64,000 nucleotides of DNA from Pseudescherichia sp031987975 (GCF_031987975.1 NZ_DALZYX010000004.1:1-64000), one strand, 5' to 3'. Shown: positions 41,783-51,547, counted from the first letter of the stretch. Program-made: numbers and translations. Notes: generated from the sequence alone by a model not told the origin.

Positions 41783-41814
41783 AACGCCCGGCGGAGCAAC
41801 TCCCGCTGGGCGTT
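41783..41814. terminator. bidirectional hairpin between mrcA and nudE
   Basis: AACGCCC (41783-41789) pairs with GGGCGTT (41808-41814), with inner pairing of GGCGG..CCCGC type. On the minus strand TTTTAC follows and on the plus strand TTATG, so it is a weak terminator for both convergent genes. Confidence 0.65.
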
Positions 41815-41821
41815 ATGTACT

Positions 41822-42382
41822 CTACAGTCGTCCCTGACCTTTCAACCACTCACGCACTAAAAACAGCGCGCTTACGTTGCGGGCCTCGTTGAAATCGGGA
41901 TCTTCCAGCAGATCCATGAGATGTGCCAGCGGCCAGCGCACCTGCGGCAACGGCTCTGGTTCATCCCCTTCCAGCGACTCCGGATAGAGATCTTCTGCAA
42001 CCACGATGTTCATCTTGCTGGAGAAGTAGGAGGGCGCCATGCTGAGCTTCTTCAGGAAGGTGAGTTGATTAGCACCAAAGCCGATCTCCTCTTTCAGCTC
42101 GCGGTTCGCCGCTTCATAGACATTCTCGCCAGCGTCAATCAGCCCTTTCGGGAACCCCAGCTCGTAGGACTCAATACCGACGGCATATTCACGGATTAGC
42201 ATCACGTGCTCATCGACAATGGCCACAATCATAACGGCTTCACGAGTCGAAGGGCGCATGCGCTCATACACGCGGCGAACGCCGTTGCTAAATTCCAAAT
42301 CCACGCTTTCGACGTTAAACAGGCGCGATTTAGCTACCGTTTCTACGTTAAGGATGATGGGTTTTTGCAATGATTTGCTCAT
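41822..42382 (-). CDS. nudE: ADP compounds hydrolase NudE
   Basis: NudE is a Nudix hydrolase acting on ADP-ribose, Ap3A, NADH and similar ADP compounds. The 186-residue protein starts at ATG 42382 (MSKSLQKPIILNVETVAKSR). The Nudix box begins GLIDAGENVYEAANRELKEE near 93, with the REL..EE..GF core intact. A 17-residue upstream extension lacks homologue support. It is convergent with mrcA and divergent from igaA. Confidence 0.97.
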   Translation of the reverse strand: MSKSLQKPIILNVETVAKSRLFNVESVDLEFSNGVRRVYERMRPSTREAVMIVAIVDEHVMLIREYAVGIESYELGFPKGLIDAGENVYEAANRELKEEIGFGANQLTFLKKLSMAPSYFSSKMNIVVAEDLYPESLEGDEPEPLPQVRWPLAHLMDLLEDPDFNEARNVSALFLVREWLKGQGRL

Positions 42383-42650
42383 TCTGATGGGTCTTTCCAG
42401 TGAAAACTTTCGCCATTGTGCGGCAAACCGCACGGTTTCGGCAACGGCAATTGCCTTTTATTTACATTTGTGCAACGTAGAGCGTGTCATTAATCATTTA
42501 GCCTAAAAAGTCAAGAGGTTGAAATGAAACTAAGAATTTGCTGATATGGTCAACGATACGGCTTTGTTACTATCGGGCGCTGCTACAATTCGCTTCGCCA
42601 ACAAGGTGCACTGACTACACCTCTGTAAGAAAAAGTAAGATGGGGAAAGC

Positions 42651-44789
42651 ATGAGCACCATTTTGATTTTTATCGCTGCTATGCTGGCCTGCGCACTCCT
42701 TGCAGGGTGGTTTTTCAGACGACGTTCACACCGTCGCTTCCGTCTGCCGTACCTGCCAGATTTCGCCGGCGCGGCGAACCGTAAGCTTACCCCGGAAGAG
42801 CGTAGCGCGGTAGAAGCCTATATCGAGACGCTGTCCCGAACCCAGCAGGCACCCGGCCTGACGGGCGCAACCGCTGCGCCGATCTCTCTCTCCCTGAATG
42901 CGCAGAGCAATACGGTGCTCTCCGTTACCCACTCGATCACCCGCTACGGCATTAACAGCGACGATCTGAACAAGTGGCGCTACTTCCTCGACTCGGTTGA
43001 AGTCCATCTGCCGCCGTTCTGGGAGCAGTATATTACCGACGAGAACGTGGTTGAGCTTATCCGCACCGATACGCTTCCGCTGGTGATCTCTCTCAACGGC
43101 CATACGCTGAGCGACTATATTCAGGAAGCGCGCGGCTATGCGCTGGAGCTGCCGCCCTCTACCCAGACCTCGATTCGCGGTGAAGAGAGCGAGCAGATTG
43201 AACTGCTGAATATTCGTCAGGAGACGCGGGAGGAGTATGCCCTGAGTCGTCCGGACGGCCTGCGGGAAGCGCTGTTGATCGTCACCTCATTCCTGCTGTT
43301 CTATTTCTGTCTCGCGACGCCGGATGTCTTTGTGCCGTGGATGGCAGGAGGAGCAGTCATGCTGCTCGCTGCGGGACTATGGGGTATCTTCGCCCCACCT
43401 GCAAAAAATACCCTGCGGGAGATCCACTGCCTGCGCGGCACGCCCCGGCGCTGGGGGCTGTTTGGTGAGAACAACCAGGAGCAGATCAACAATATCTCAT
43501 TAGGGATTATCGATCTGATCTATCCTCGCCACTGGCAGCCCTACATCACTCAGGATCTGGGCCAGCAGACTGATATCGATATCTATCTCGACCGCCACGT
43601 GGTGCGCCAGGGGCGCTTTCTCTCCCTGCATGACGAAGCGGTTAACTTCCCCTTACAGCACTGGCTGCGCAGCGCCATTATCTCCCTTGGCGCGCTGGTA
43701 GTGCTGATCCTGCTGCTGATCTGGGTGCCGCTGGATATGCCGGTCAAATTTACCCTGTCGTGGATGAAAGGCGCGCAGACCGTTGAGGCCACCAGCGTTA
43801 GCCAACTGGAGCAGGCTGGATTGCGGGTAGGCGATACCCTGAGCATCCAGGGCACCGGGATGTGCAATATCCATATGCAGGAGAACTGGCGCGGGCGGCA
43901 AAACTCCCCCTTCTCGCCGTTCGACTGTTCGCAGATCATCTGGAACGACGCGCCGCCGCTGCCGCTGCCGGAGTCAGATATCGTAAATAAAGCCAATGCG
44001 CTGATTGAGGCAGTCAACCGGCAGCTGCACCCCTCCAGCGAAGAGGATTCCCACGTTAGCGCCGCGCTGCGCTCGGCGATCCAGAAGTCAGGCATGGTGC
44101 TGCTGGATGATTTCGCCGAGATCGTGCTGAAAACCCAGGATCTCTGCTCTGCCGACGACGAGTGTGTACGGCTTAAAAACGCGCTGGTGAACCTCGGCAA
44201 CACCAAAGACTGGGAGACCCTGACCAAACGCGCCAGCGCCGGCAGGCTTAGCGGCGTAAACGTGCTGCTGCGTCCGGTCAGCGCCGAATCCCTCGATAAC
44301 CTGGTCACCACGTCTACCGCCCCCTTCCTGCTGCGCGAGACGTCACGCGCCGCCCAGGCACTGAACAGTCCGGCCCCGGGTGGATTTGTGATCGCCAGCG
44401 ATGAGGGCAGCGAGCTGGTGGATCAGCCCTGGCCGCCGATTGCCTTATATGACTATCCGGCCCAGGAGCAGTGGAAAGAGTTCCAGCGACTGGCGCAAAT
44501 GCTGATGCAGACCCCGTTTAGCGCCGAGGGTATCGTCACTAATATTTACACCGATGCCAACGGGACGAAGCATGTCAGCCTGCACCGAATGCCATCCAGC
44601 GCCGGGCTATGGCGCTATATTGGTACCGCGCTGCTATTGCTGGCGATGACGCTCTGCACCCTCTACAACGCCGTGCAGGCAGTGCGCCGCTACCAGCGCC
44701 ACCGCTCACGTCTTGCCGACATTCAGGAGTACTATGATAGCTGCCTGAATCCGCCGCTGCTTCAGGCCTCCGATAGCCTTATCTTATAG
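42651..44789 (+). CDS. igaA: Rcs phosphorelay inhibitor IgaA (YrfF)
   Basis: IgaA is an essential inner-membrane protein that holds the Rcs envelope-stress phosphorelay off by contacting RcsD; RcsF relieves this. The 712-residue protein starts MSTILIFIAAMLACALLAGW. Membrane segments are seen near 2-20, 205-245, 340-360 and 655-675, with cytoplasmic domains between and a large periplasmic domain (about 362-650) containing cysteines (CNIHMQ, FDCSQ, LCSADDEC), as in the family. Upstream, TACAAT at 42584-42589 is a likely -10. A hairpin GTGCGG/CCGCAC lies near 42417. Confidence 0.95.
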   Translation: MSTILIFIAAMLACALLAGWFFRRRSHRRFRLPYLPDFAGAANRKLTPEERSAVEAYIETLSRTQQAPGLTGATAAPISLSLNAQSNTVLSVTHSITRYGINSDDLNKWRYFLDSVEVHLPPFWEQYITDENVVELIRTDTLPLVISLNGHTLSDYIQEARGYALELPPSTQTSIRGEESEQIELLNIRQETREEYALSRPDGLREALLIVTSFLLFYFCLATPDVFVPWMAGGAVMLLAAGLWGIFAPPAKNTLREIHCLRGTPRRWGLFGENNQEQINNISLGIIDLIYPRHWQPYITQDLGQQTDIDIYLDRHVVRQGRFLSLHDEAVNFPLQHWLRSAIISLGALVVLILLLIWVPLDMPVKFTLSWMKGAQTVEATSVSQLEQAGLRVGDTLSIQGTGMCNIHMQENWRGRQNSPFSPFDCSQIIWNDAPPLPLPESDIVNKANALIEAVNRQLHPSSEEDSHVSAALRSAIQKSGMVLLDDFAEIVLKTQDLCSADDECVRLKNALVNLGNTKDWETLTKRASAGRLSGVNVLLRPVSAESLDNLVTTSTAPFLLRETSRAAQALNSPAPGGFVIASDEGSELVDQPWPPIALYDYPAQEQWKEFQRLAQMLMQTPFSAEGIVTNIYTDANGTKHVSLHRMPSSAGLWRYIGTALLLLAMTLCTLYNAVQAVRRYQRHRSRLADIQEYYDSCLNPPLLQASDSLIL

Positions 44790-44861
44790 CCTCATCTGAT
44801 AAATACGATGCGCGTCGGGGTATGCTACCCTGTCGCGCTTATCCGCTCGCAGGAGTCTCTC

Positions 44862-45530
44862 ATGCATATTGATATCAACTGGCAGGACGTAGAGACCGTG
44901 CTGCTGGACATGGACGGCACGCTGCTGGACCTGGCGTTCGATAACTACTTCTGGCAGACGCTGGTACCGGAAACCTTTGGTTCCGTGCGCGGCTTAACGC
45001 CGCCGGAGGCGCAGGCACACATGCAGGCGGAGTACCATGCTGTGCAGCATACGCTAAACTGGTACTGTCTGGATTACTGGAGCGAACGCCTCGGCCTGGA
45101 TATTTGTGCCATGACCACCGCCGAGGGAGCACGTGCCGTTCTGCGTGAGGATACGGTGCCTTTTCTGGACGCGCTGAAAGCCTGCGGCAAGCGTCGCATT
45201 CTGCTCACCAATGCACATCCGCATAATCTGGCGGTGAAGCTTGAGCATACCGGGCTTGGCGCACACCTTGATTTATTGCTTTCTACCCACACATTTGGTT
45301 ATCCGAAAGAGGATCAACGGTTGTGGCAGGCCGTCGTTGAGGCTACTGGCCTGAACCCGGAGAAGACGCTGTTTATTGATGACAGCGAGCCGATCCTGGA
45401 TGCGGCAGCGGCATTCGGTATTCGTTACTGTCTCGGCGTCACCAATCCTGACTCCGGGCTGGTGGAGAAGCGCTACCAGCGCCACCCCGGACTCAATGAC
45501 TATCGCCGCCTGATCCCCTCCCTCAAGTGA
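44862..45530 (+). CDS. yrfG: GMP/IMP nucleotidase YrfG
   Basis: YrfG is a HAD-like 5'-nucleotidase with activity on GMP and IMP. ATG 44862 (MHIDINWQDVETVLLDMDGT, 222 residues) follows AGGAGTCTCTC; an 18-residue extension is rejected. HAD motifs are LLDMDGTLLD near 14-23, LLTNAHPHNL near 115, Lys in FGYPKEDQRLW and FIDDSEPILDAA near 170. It leads into hslR-hslO with an 11-base gap. Confidence 0.95.
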   Translation: MHIDINWQDVETVLLDMDGTLLDLAFDNYFWQTLVPETFGSVRGLTPPEAQAHMQAEYHAVQHTLNWYCLDYWSERLGLDICAMTTAEGARAVLREDTVPFLDALKACGKRRILLTNAHPHNLAVKLEHTGLGAHLDLLLSTHTFGYPKEDQRLWQAVVEATGLNPEKTLFIDDSEPILDAAAAFGIRYCLGVTNPDSGLVEKRYQRHPGLNDYRRLIPSLK

Positions 45531-45540
45531 AGGAGACGCG

Positions 45541-45942
45541 ATGAAAGAGAAGCCCGCGCAAGAAGTCCGCTTAGACAAATGGCTCTGGGCGGCGCGCTTT
45601 TACAAAACCCGCGCCCTGGCCCGCGAGATGATCGAGGGCGGTAAGGTGCACTACAACGGGCAACGCAGCAAGCCGGGTAAAATCGTCGAGCTGAACGCCA
45701 CTCTGACCCTGCGTCAGGGAAACGATGAACGCACGGTGGTGGTGAAAGCCATCACCGATCAGCGCCGTCCGGCAAGCGAGGCGGTGGCGCTGTATGAAGA
45801 GACAGCTGAAAGTATTGAAAAACGCGAAAAGATGGCGCTGGCCCGCAAGATGAACGCGTTAACGATGCCGCATCCGGAGCGTCGCCCGGATAAAAAAGAG
45901 CGCCGCGACCTGATGAAATTTAAATATGGTGATGACGAGTAG
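45541..45942 (+). CDS. hslR: heat-shock protein Hsp15 (S4-domain RNA-binding)
   Basis: Hsp15 binds free 50S subunits that carry nascent chains after heat shock and rescues stalled peptidyl-tRNA. The 133-residue protein has an N-terminal S4 domain (about 9-70: VRLDKWLWAARFYKTRALAR) and a basic C-terminal tail (ERRPDKKERRDLMKFKYG). It lies directly upstream of hslO, as in E. coli, where the pair is heat induced. Confidence 0.97.
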   Translation: MKEKPAQEVRLDKWLWAARFYKTRALAREMIEGGKVHYNGQRSKPGKIVELNATLTLRQGNDERTVVVKAITDQRRPASEAVALYEETAESIEKREKMALARKMNALTMPHPERRPDKKERRDLMKFKYGDDE

Positions 45943-45966
45943 TCGTCGCCCTCCAGAGAGATAATT

Positions 45967-46845
45967 ATGGCCCAACACGACCAATTACACCGCTATCTGT
46001 TTGAAAACTACGCTGTTCGTGGCGAACTGGTAACGGTATCCGAAAGCCTGCGGCAGATCCTTGAAAACCACAGCTACCCGCAGCCGGTGAAAAACATCCT
46101 CGCGGAGCTGCTGGTGGCTACCAGCCTGCTGACCGCTACGCTGAAATTTGCCGGTGATATTACCGTTCAGCTGCAGGGCGATGGCCCGATGAGCCTGGCG
46201 GTCATCAACGGTAACAACCAGCAGCAGATGCGCGGCGTGGCGCGTGTTCAGGGCGAGATTGCGGACGATGCCGATCTGAAAACCCTGGTCGGCAATGGCT
46301 ATCTGGTGATCACTATTTCCCCGGAAGAGGGCGAGCGCTATCAGGGTGTAGTGGGTCTGGAAGGCGATACGCTGGCGGCGTGCCTTGAGGACTACTTTAT
46401 GCGTTCAGAACAGCTGCCGACGCGCCTCTACATCCGTACCGGTGAAGTCGATGGCCTGCCCGCTGCAGGCGGTATGCTGTTACAGGTACTGCCAGCCCAG
46501 GATACCGACTCCAATGACTTCGAGCACCTGGCAACGCTGACCGACACCATCAAAACGGAAGAGCTGCTTACTCTGCCAGCGAACGACGTGCTGTGGCGTC
46601 TCTATCATGAAGAAGAGGTGACGCTCTACGATCCGCAGGACGTTGAGTTCAAGTGCACCTGCTCCCGCGAACGCTGCGCCGGCGCGCTGAAGACGCTGCC
46701 GGATGAGGAGATCGACAGTATTCTGGAAGAAGACGGCGAAATCGATATGCATTGCGACTACTGTGGCAATCACTATCTGTTTAACGCCATGGATATTGCG
46801 GAGATCCGCAACAACGCTTCTCCTGCCGATCCGCAGGTACACTGA
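45967..46845 (+). CDS. hslO: redox-regulated chaperonin Hsp33
   Basis: Hsp33 is a holdase switched on by oxidation and unfolding. The 292-residue protein has an N-terminal chaperone domain (1-180), a linker and a C-terminal zinc switch with four cysteines: CTC (about 232, 234) and CDYC (about 265-268) in MHCDYCGNHYLF. All four switch cysteines are intact. E. coli has yhgE after hslO; here there is only intergenic DNA before pckA. Confidence 0.98.
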   Translation: MAQHDQLHRYLFENYAVRGELVTVSESLRQILENHSYPQPVKNILAELLVATSLLTATLKFAGDITVQLQGDGPMSLAVINGNNQQQMRGVARVQGEIADDADLKTLVGNGYLVITISPEEGERYQGVVGLEGDTLAACLEDYFMRSEQLPTRLYIRTGEVDGLPAAGGMLLQVLPAQDTDSNDFEHLATLTDTIKTEELLTLPANDVLWRLYHEEEVTLYDPQDVEFKCTCSRERCAGALKTLPDEEIDSILEEDGEIDMHCDYCGNHYLFNAMDIAEIRNNASPADPQVH

Positions 46846-47192
46846 TTACTTGCTCCCCCAGCGCGTCGCCCGACGGCGCGCTGCTCTCCCCTCCCCTTAC
46901 AGACGCCGCACGGGCGATCACTTTCCTGAAACCATTACGTAATTTTATTACCGGAAAGCGATTACACTCACAATCTCACCGATAAAATCACCTGCGTTTT
47001 GCCTTTATAGAGCATTTTCGCTATGCAACTGATGAATCCTGCCATAATTTGTCTCGCTTATGGGTAGATGTAACAGCGTTTTCACCAGCGAAGGCTTGTC
47101 TGGATGCATAAATCTATGAGCCTCGTCGCGGTTAACCCCCTCAGAATAACCCTACAATCGCAGGCAATACATATTGGCTAAGGAGCAGTGAC
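46846..47192. other. 347-base hslO-pckA intergenic region
   Basis: No gene is visible. After a GC-rich hairpin at 46860-46884 (CAGCGCG with CGCGCTG) come candidate control sites for pckA. TGAAACCATTAC (46927-46938) resembles the Cra site, and AGCGA-TTACAC-TCACA (46957-46972) has a perfect right CRP arm. A -10-like TACAAT at 47153-47158 lies 35 bases before the ATG. In E. coli, pckA is cAMP-CRP dependent and Cra activated, so these are reasonable but unproven. Confidence 0.5.
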
Positions 47193-48812
47193 ATGCGCGT
47201 TAAACGTTTAACCCCGCAGGATCTCAAGGCTTATGGTATCAATGATGTTCAGGATATCGTCTACAACCCCGACTACGATACGCTGTATCAGGAGGAACTC
47301 AGTCCAGACCTGGAGGGATTTGAGCGGGGCAGAGTGACGAATTCTGGTGCTGTCGCCGTCGATACCGGCGTGTTTACCGGGCGTTCGCCGAAAGATAAGT
47401 ACATTGTCCGCGATGACACCACCCGCGATACCGTGTGGTGGGCCGATAAAGGCAAAGGCAAAAATGACAATAAACCGCTCTCTCCCGAGGTTTGGCAGCA
47501 GCTGAAAGGGCTGGTAACCCAGCAGCTCTCCGGCAAGCGTCTGTTTATCATTGACGCCTTCTGCGGTGCGAATGCCGACACCCGCCTCGCGGTGCGCTTT
47601 ATTACCGAAGTGGCCTGGCAGGCGCACTTTGTGAAGAACATGTTTATCCGCCCGACGGATGAGGAGCTGGCTGACTTTACGCCGGACTTTATCGTCATGA
47701 ATGGCGCAAAATGCACAAACTCACAGTGGAAGGAGCAGGGTCTCCACTCTGAGAATTTCGTTGCCTTTAACCTGACCGAACGCATTCAGCTTATCGGCGG
47801 GACCTGGTACGGCGGCGAGATGAAGAAAGGGATGTTCTCGATTATGAACTACCTGTTGCCGCTCAAGGGCGTCGCCTCTATGCACTGCTCGGCGAACGTC
47901 GGTGAAGCGGGCGACGTGGCGGTGTTCTTTGGTCTCTCCGGCACCGGCAAAACCACGCTCTCCACCGATCCCAAGCGCCGCCTGATCGGCGATGACGAGC
48001 ACGGCTGGGATGACGACGGCGTGTTTAACTTTGAAGGCGGCTGCTACGCCAAGACCATCAAGCTCTCCCGTGAGGCAGAGCCAGATATTTATAACGCTAT
48101 TCGTCGCGACGCGCTGCTGGAAAACGTTACCGTGCTCGACGACGGCACCATCGATTTTGATGACGGCAGCAAGACCGAAAATACTCGCGTCTCTTACCCC
48201 ATCTACCATATCGATAATATCGTCAAGCCGGTGTCAAAAGCGGGCCATGCCACTAAGGTTATCTTCCTGACTGCCGACGCCTTTGGCGTGCTGCCGCCAG
48301 TTTCCCGTCTGACCGCAAACCAGACGCAATATCATTTCCTCTCCGGCTTTACCGCCAAGCTGGCCGGTACCGAACGCGGCGTGACGGAGCCAACCCCGAC
48401 CTTCTCCGCCTGCTTCGGCGCGGCGTTCCTCTCCTTGCACCCGACGCAGTATGCCGAGGTACTGGTCAAACGGATGCAGGCGGCGGGCGCGCAAGCCTAT
48501 CTGGTGAATACCGGTTGGAACGGCACGGGAAAAAGGATCTCGATTAAGGACACGCGGGCCATTATTGACGCCATCCTTGATGGCTCTATTGATAAGGCTG
48601 ACACCTTCACGCTGCCAATATTTGATCTGGCGATCCCCACCAGCCTGCCGGGTGTCGATCCGCAGATCCTCGATCCGCGTAGCACCTATGCCTCCCCTGA
48701 GCAGTGGCAAGAGAAGGCCAACGCGCTGGCGAAGCTGTTTATTGAGAACTTTGAGAAGTATACCGATACGCCAGCGGGCGCGGCGTTGGTGAGTGCAGGT
48801 CCGAAATTATAA
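47193..48812 (+). CDS. pckA: phosphoenolpyruvate carboxykinase (ATP)
   Basis: PckA converts oxaloacetate to phosphoenolpyruvate, the first gluconeogenic step. The 539-residue protein begins MRVKRLTPQDLKAYGINDVQ. Kinase-1a P-loop GLSGTGKTTLS lies near 248-258, with metal-binding IGDDEHGWDDDG near 268 and YGGEMKKGMFS near 207. The length is one residue below the E. coli enzyme. A REP follows before the convergent envZ. Confidence 0.98.
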   Translation: MRVKRLTPQDLKAYGINDVQDIVYNPDYDTLYQEELSPDLEGFERGRVTNSGAVAVDTGVFTGRSPKDKYIVRDDTTRDTVWWADKGKGKNDNKPLSPEVWQQLKGLVTQQLSGKRLFIIDAFCGANADTRLAVRFITEVAWQAHFVKNMFIRPTDEELADFTPDFIVMNGAKCTNSQWKEQGLHSENFVAFNLTERIQLIGGTWYGGEMKKGMFSIMNYLLPLKGVASMHCSANVGEAGDVAVFFGLSGTGKTTLSTDPKRRLIGDDEHGWDDDGVFNFEGGCYAKTIKLSREAEPDIYNAIRRDALLENVTVLDDGTIDFDDGSKTENTRVSYPIYHIDNIVKPVSKAGHATKVIFLTADAFGVLPPVSRLTANQTQYHFLSGFTAKLAGTERGVTEPTPTFSACFGAAFLSLHPTQYAEVLVKRMQAAGAQAYLVNTGWNGTGKRISIKDTRAIIDAILDGSIDKADTFTLPIFDLAIPTSLPGVDPQILDPRSTYASPEQWQEKANALAKLFIENFEKYTDTPAGAALVSAGPKL

Positions 48813-48822
48813 GAGTGTAAAA

Positions 48823-48854
48823 TGCCGGGTAGCACTGTGCTTACCCGGCCTACA
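48823..48854. repeat. REP element between pckA and envZ
   Basis: GCCGGGTA (48824-48831) pairs with TACCCGGC (48842-48849) around GCACTGTGC, followed by CTAC, which is the REP/PU layout. It separates convergent pckA and envZ and probably stabilises both 3' ends. Confidence 0.82.
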
Positions 48855-48856
48855 TT

Positions 48857-50200
48857 CTACGTATTATTCTGCCCACGCGTGACCGGAACAGGGAACCAGG
48901 CGCGAATCGAGAGACCGCCGCGCTCGCTGGTGCTCAGCTCCAGCATGCCGTTATGGTTATCGACGATACGCTGCACAATCGCCAGCCCCAGCCCGGTGCC
49001 GCTGGTGCTGCGAGCGCTGTCGCCGCGCACGAAGGGCTGGAACAGGTGCTTGCGCTGCTCCGGCTTAATGCCCGGCCCGTCGTCCTCTACCTGGAACCAG
49101 GCGCGGTTCGCCTCGCTGCCGCTGCTGACCCGGATCCAGCCGTTGCCGTAGCGGGCGGCATTCACCACCATGTTAGCAATGGCGCGCTTAATCGACAGCG
49201 GGTGCATGCGCAGGTAGATCTCCTCCGGATAGAGCGCGGTATCAATTTCACGCTCGTAGCCACTCTCTGCCGCAACGACCTCCCCCAGCACCGCATTCAG
49301 CTCGGCTATCTCCATCGGCATCTCCTGGCCGGTACGCAGATAGTCAATAAACTGTTCGATGATGGCATTGCACTCTTCAATATCCTTATTGATTGACTCT
49401 GACAGGTAGCCATCCTGCTCACCCATCATCTCCGTCGCCAGCCGGATACGGGTTAGCGGCGTACGCAGGTCGTGACTGACGCCCGCCATCAGCAGGGTAC
49501 GATCGTCGGCAAGCTGCTTAACCCCTGCCGCCATCTGGTTGAAGGCTCGGGTCACAGAGCGTACCTCCGAGGCGCCATACTCGCGCAGCGGGGGCGGGAT
49601 CTGCCCTTTCCCCACCTTCAGCGCCGCGTGCTCAAGGTCTACCAACGGTCGGTTCTGGATACGTATAAAGAGCCACGCCCCGCCTATCGCCAGCAGCATA
49701 ATCGCCAGGGTATAACGGAACAGCGGCGAGAAGTCGCCCTGATGGATCTCGGTGAGCGGTACGCGTACCCAAATGTTGGGCGACAGCCAGGTCTTCAGCC
49801 ACACCACCGGTGAGCTTTTGTTTACCTCAACGCGCACTTCCGTTGGGCCGCCCAGCTGCTGCGCCATCTGCTGGCTTAAAAAGCCATAGTGCTGCGCCCA
49901 GCGCAGGCCGGCATCTTCCGCCGCCTCGTTCGAGTAGAGAGAGATGCCCAACTCGCGATAGATCTCCCGGCGAAACGCCGGGGGCACTACCAGCTGCGTG
50001 CCATCCTCCAGCTGCAGTTTGTCGGTCATCAGCATACGCACTTCGTACGCCAGCACCTTATTAAACTGTTGCAAGCTGGGCAGAATGGCAAAGTTCAGCA
50101 CCACCAGATAGGTTGTCACCAGGCTAACAAACAGCAGGGTGACAATCAGCAGCAGCGTGCGGGCAAATGAACTTCGCGGCGAGAAGCGCAGTCGCCTCAT
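48857..50200 (-). CDS. envZ: osmosensor histidine kinase EnvZ
   Basis: EnvZ is the inner-membrane sensor that phosphorylates and dephosphorylates OmpR to set ompF/ompC balance. The 447 residues contain two membrane helices (about 16-46 and 160-180) flanking a periplasmic domain, then HAMP (180-232). The dimerisation/phosphoacceptor domain carries the His in AGVSHDLRTPLTRIRLATEM near 243, and the ATPase domain has NMVVNAARYG, DDGPGI and GTGLGLAIV. The start overlaps the ompR stop by four bases (ATGA). Confidence 0.98.
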   Translation of the reverse strand: MRRLRFSPRSSFARTLLLIVTLLFVSLVTTYLVVLNFAILPSLQQFNKVLAYEVRMLMTDKLQLEDGTQLVVPPAFRREIYRELGISLYSNEAAEDAGLRWAQHYGFLSQQMAQQLGGPTEVRVEVNKSSPVVWLKTWLSPNIWVRVPLTEIHQGDFSPLFRYTLAIMLLAIGGAWLFIRIQNRPLVDLEHAALKVGKGQIPPPLREYGASEVRSVTRAFNQMAAGVKQLADDRTLLMAGVSHDLRTPLTRIRLATEMMGEQDGYLSESINKDIEECNAIIEQFIDYLRTGQEMPMEIAELNAVLGEVVAAESGYEREIDTALYPEEIYLRMHPLSIKRAIANMVVNAARYGNGWIRVSSGSEANRAWFQVEDDGPGIKPEQRKHLFQPFVRGDSARSTSGTGLGLAIVQRIVDNHNGMLELSTSERGGLSIRAWFPVPVTRGQNNT

Positions 50201-50916
50201 GCTTTAGAGCCGTCCGGCACAAAGACGTAGCCCAGACCCCAGACGGTCTGAATATAGCGCGGGTGCGCCGGGTCCTCTTCCACCATGCGGCGCAGGCGGG
50301 AGATCTGCACGTCAATGGAGCGCTCCATTGCCGAGTATTCACGACCGCGCGCCAGGTTCATCAGCTTATCGCGGGAGAGCGGCTCTCGCGGATGGCTCAC
50401 CAGCGCCTTCAGCACCGCAAACTCGCCGCTGGTGAGCGGCATCGGCTCATCTTCGCGGAACATTTCGCGGGTGCCGAGGTTGAGCTTGAACTTACCAAAC
50501 TGAATGACGGCCTCATCCTGCGACGGTGCGCCGGGCAGCTCGTTGGCCTGGCGACGCAGCACCGCGCGGATGCGGGCCAGCAGTTCGCGAGGGTTAAACG
50601 GCTTAGGAATGTAGTCATCCGCACCAATCTCCAGCCCCACGATACGGTCAACTTCTTCCCCTTTCGCCGTGACCATAATGATCGGCATCGGGTTGCTCTG
50701 GCTACGCAGGCGGCGGCAGATGGACAAACCGTCCTCGCCGGGAAGCATCAGGTCGAGTACCATCAGGTGGAAGGATTCACGGGTAAGCAGGCGATCCATC
50801 TGTTCTGCGTTGGCCACGCTGCGAACCTGGAAGCCTTGCTCGGTGAGATAACGTTCCAGCAGTGCGCGCAGGCGCATATCGTCATCGACGACCAGAATCT
50901 TATAATTCTCTTGCAT
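50197..50916 (-). CDS. ompR: osmoregulatory response regulator OmpR
   Basis: OmpR controls porin and many other genes. The 239-residue protein starts at ATG 50916 (MQENYKILVVDDDMRLRALL); the longer frame to 51000 covers the promoter. Receiver domain residues are intact: DDD 11-13, phospho-Asp55 in MVLDLMLPGED, Thr83 in VTAKGEE and Lys105 in IPKPFNPREL. The C-terminal winged helix carries ERSIDVQISRLRRMVEEDP. It is nearly identical to E. coli OmpR. Confidence 0.99.
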   Translation of the reverse strand: MQENYKILVVDDDMRLRALLERYLTEQGFQVRSVANAEQMDRLLTRESFHLMVLDLMLPGEDGLSICRRLRSQSNPMPIIMVTAKGEEVDRIVGLEIGADDYIPKPFNPRELLARIRAVLRRQANELPGAPSQDEAVIQFGKFKLNLGTREMFREDEPMPLTSGEFAVLKALVSHPREPLSRDKLMNLARGREYSAMERSIDVQISRLRRMVEEDPAHPRYIQTVWGLGYVFVPDGSKA

Positions 50917-51055
50917 TGTTTGTACTCCCAAAGGTTCGGACAATATAAGTGCGTATTCTAAAAAAGTGTGCGCCGACCACCAGCTAAATCTGGTATACAT
51001 TCTAGTCGAAATTGTTACAAAGCATATTTAACAGCAGCTTAAAGGCAAAAACCGG

Positions 51056-51529
51056 ATGAAAACGCCACTTATCACCCGAGAAGGTTACGACAAGCTTAAA
51101 CAGGAGCTGGACTATCTCTGGCGTCAGGAGCGCCCGGAAGTCACGAAAAAGGTGACCTGGGCGGCAAGCCTCGGTGACCGCAGCGAGAATGCTGACTATC
51201 AGTATAATAAAAAACGCCTGCGGGAAATTGACCGCCGCGTCAGATACCTGACGAAATGCCTGGAAAACCTGAAAATTGTTGATTACTCCCCGCAGCAGGA
51301 GGGCAAAGTGTTCTTCGGTGCCTGGGTGGAGATCGAAAACGACGACGGCGACACTAAGCGCTTTCGCATTGTGGGCTACGACGAGATTTTTGGCCGCAAA
51401 GACTATATCTCCATCGACTCTCCGATGGCCCGTGCGCTGCTGAAGAAAGAGGTCGGCGACCTGGCAATCGTCCAGACGCCTGGCGGCGAAGCGAGCTGGT
51501 ACGTCAACGAAATCGAGTACGTTAAATAG
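51056..51529 (+). CDS. greB: transcript cleavage factor GreB
   Basis: GreB rescues backtracked RNA polymerase by stimulating cleavage of the RNA 3' end. The 157-residue protein has an N-terminal coiled coil (1-75) whose tip carries the catalytic acids Asp41 and Glu44 (LGDRSENADY), and a C-terminal FKBP-like domain. N terminus MKTPLITREGYDKLKQELDY is typical; it is one residue shorter than E. coli GreB. It is divergent from ompR over a 139-base spacer. Confidence 0.98.
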   Translation: MKTPLITREGYDKLKQELDYLWRQERPEVTKKVTWAASLGDRSENADYQYNKKRLREIDRRVRYLTKCLENLKIVDYSPQQEGKVFFGAWVEIENDDGDTKRFRIVGYDEIFGRKDYISIDSPMARALLKKEVGDLAIVQTPGGEASWYVNEIEYVK

Positions 51530-51547
51530 TCCTGGAGCATCCTCCCC

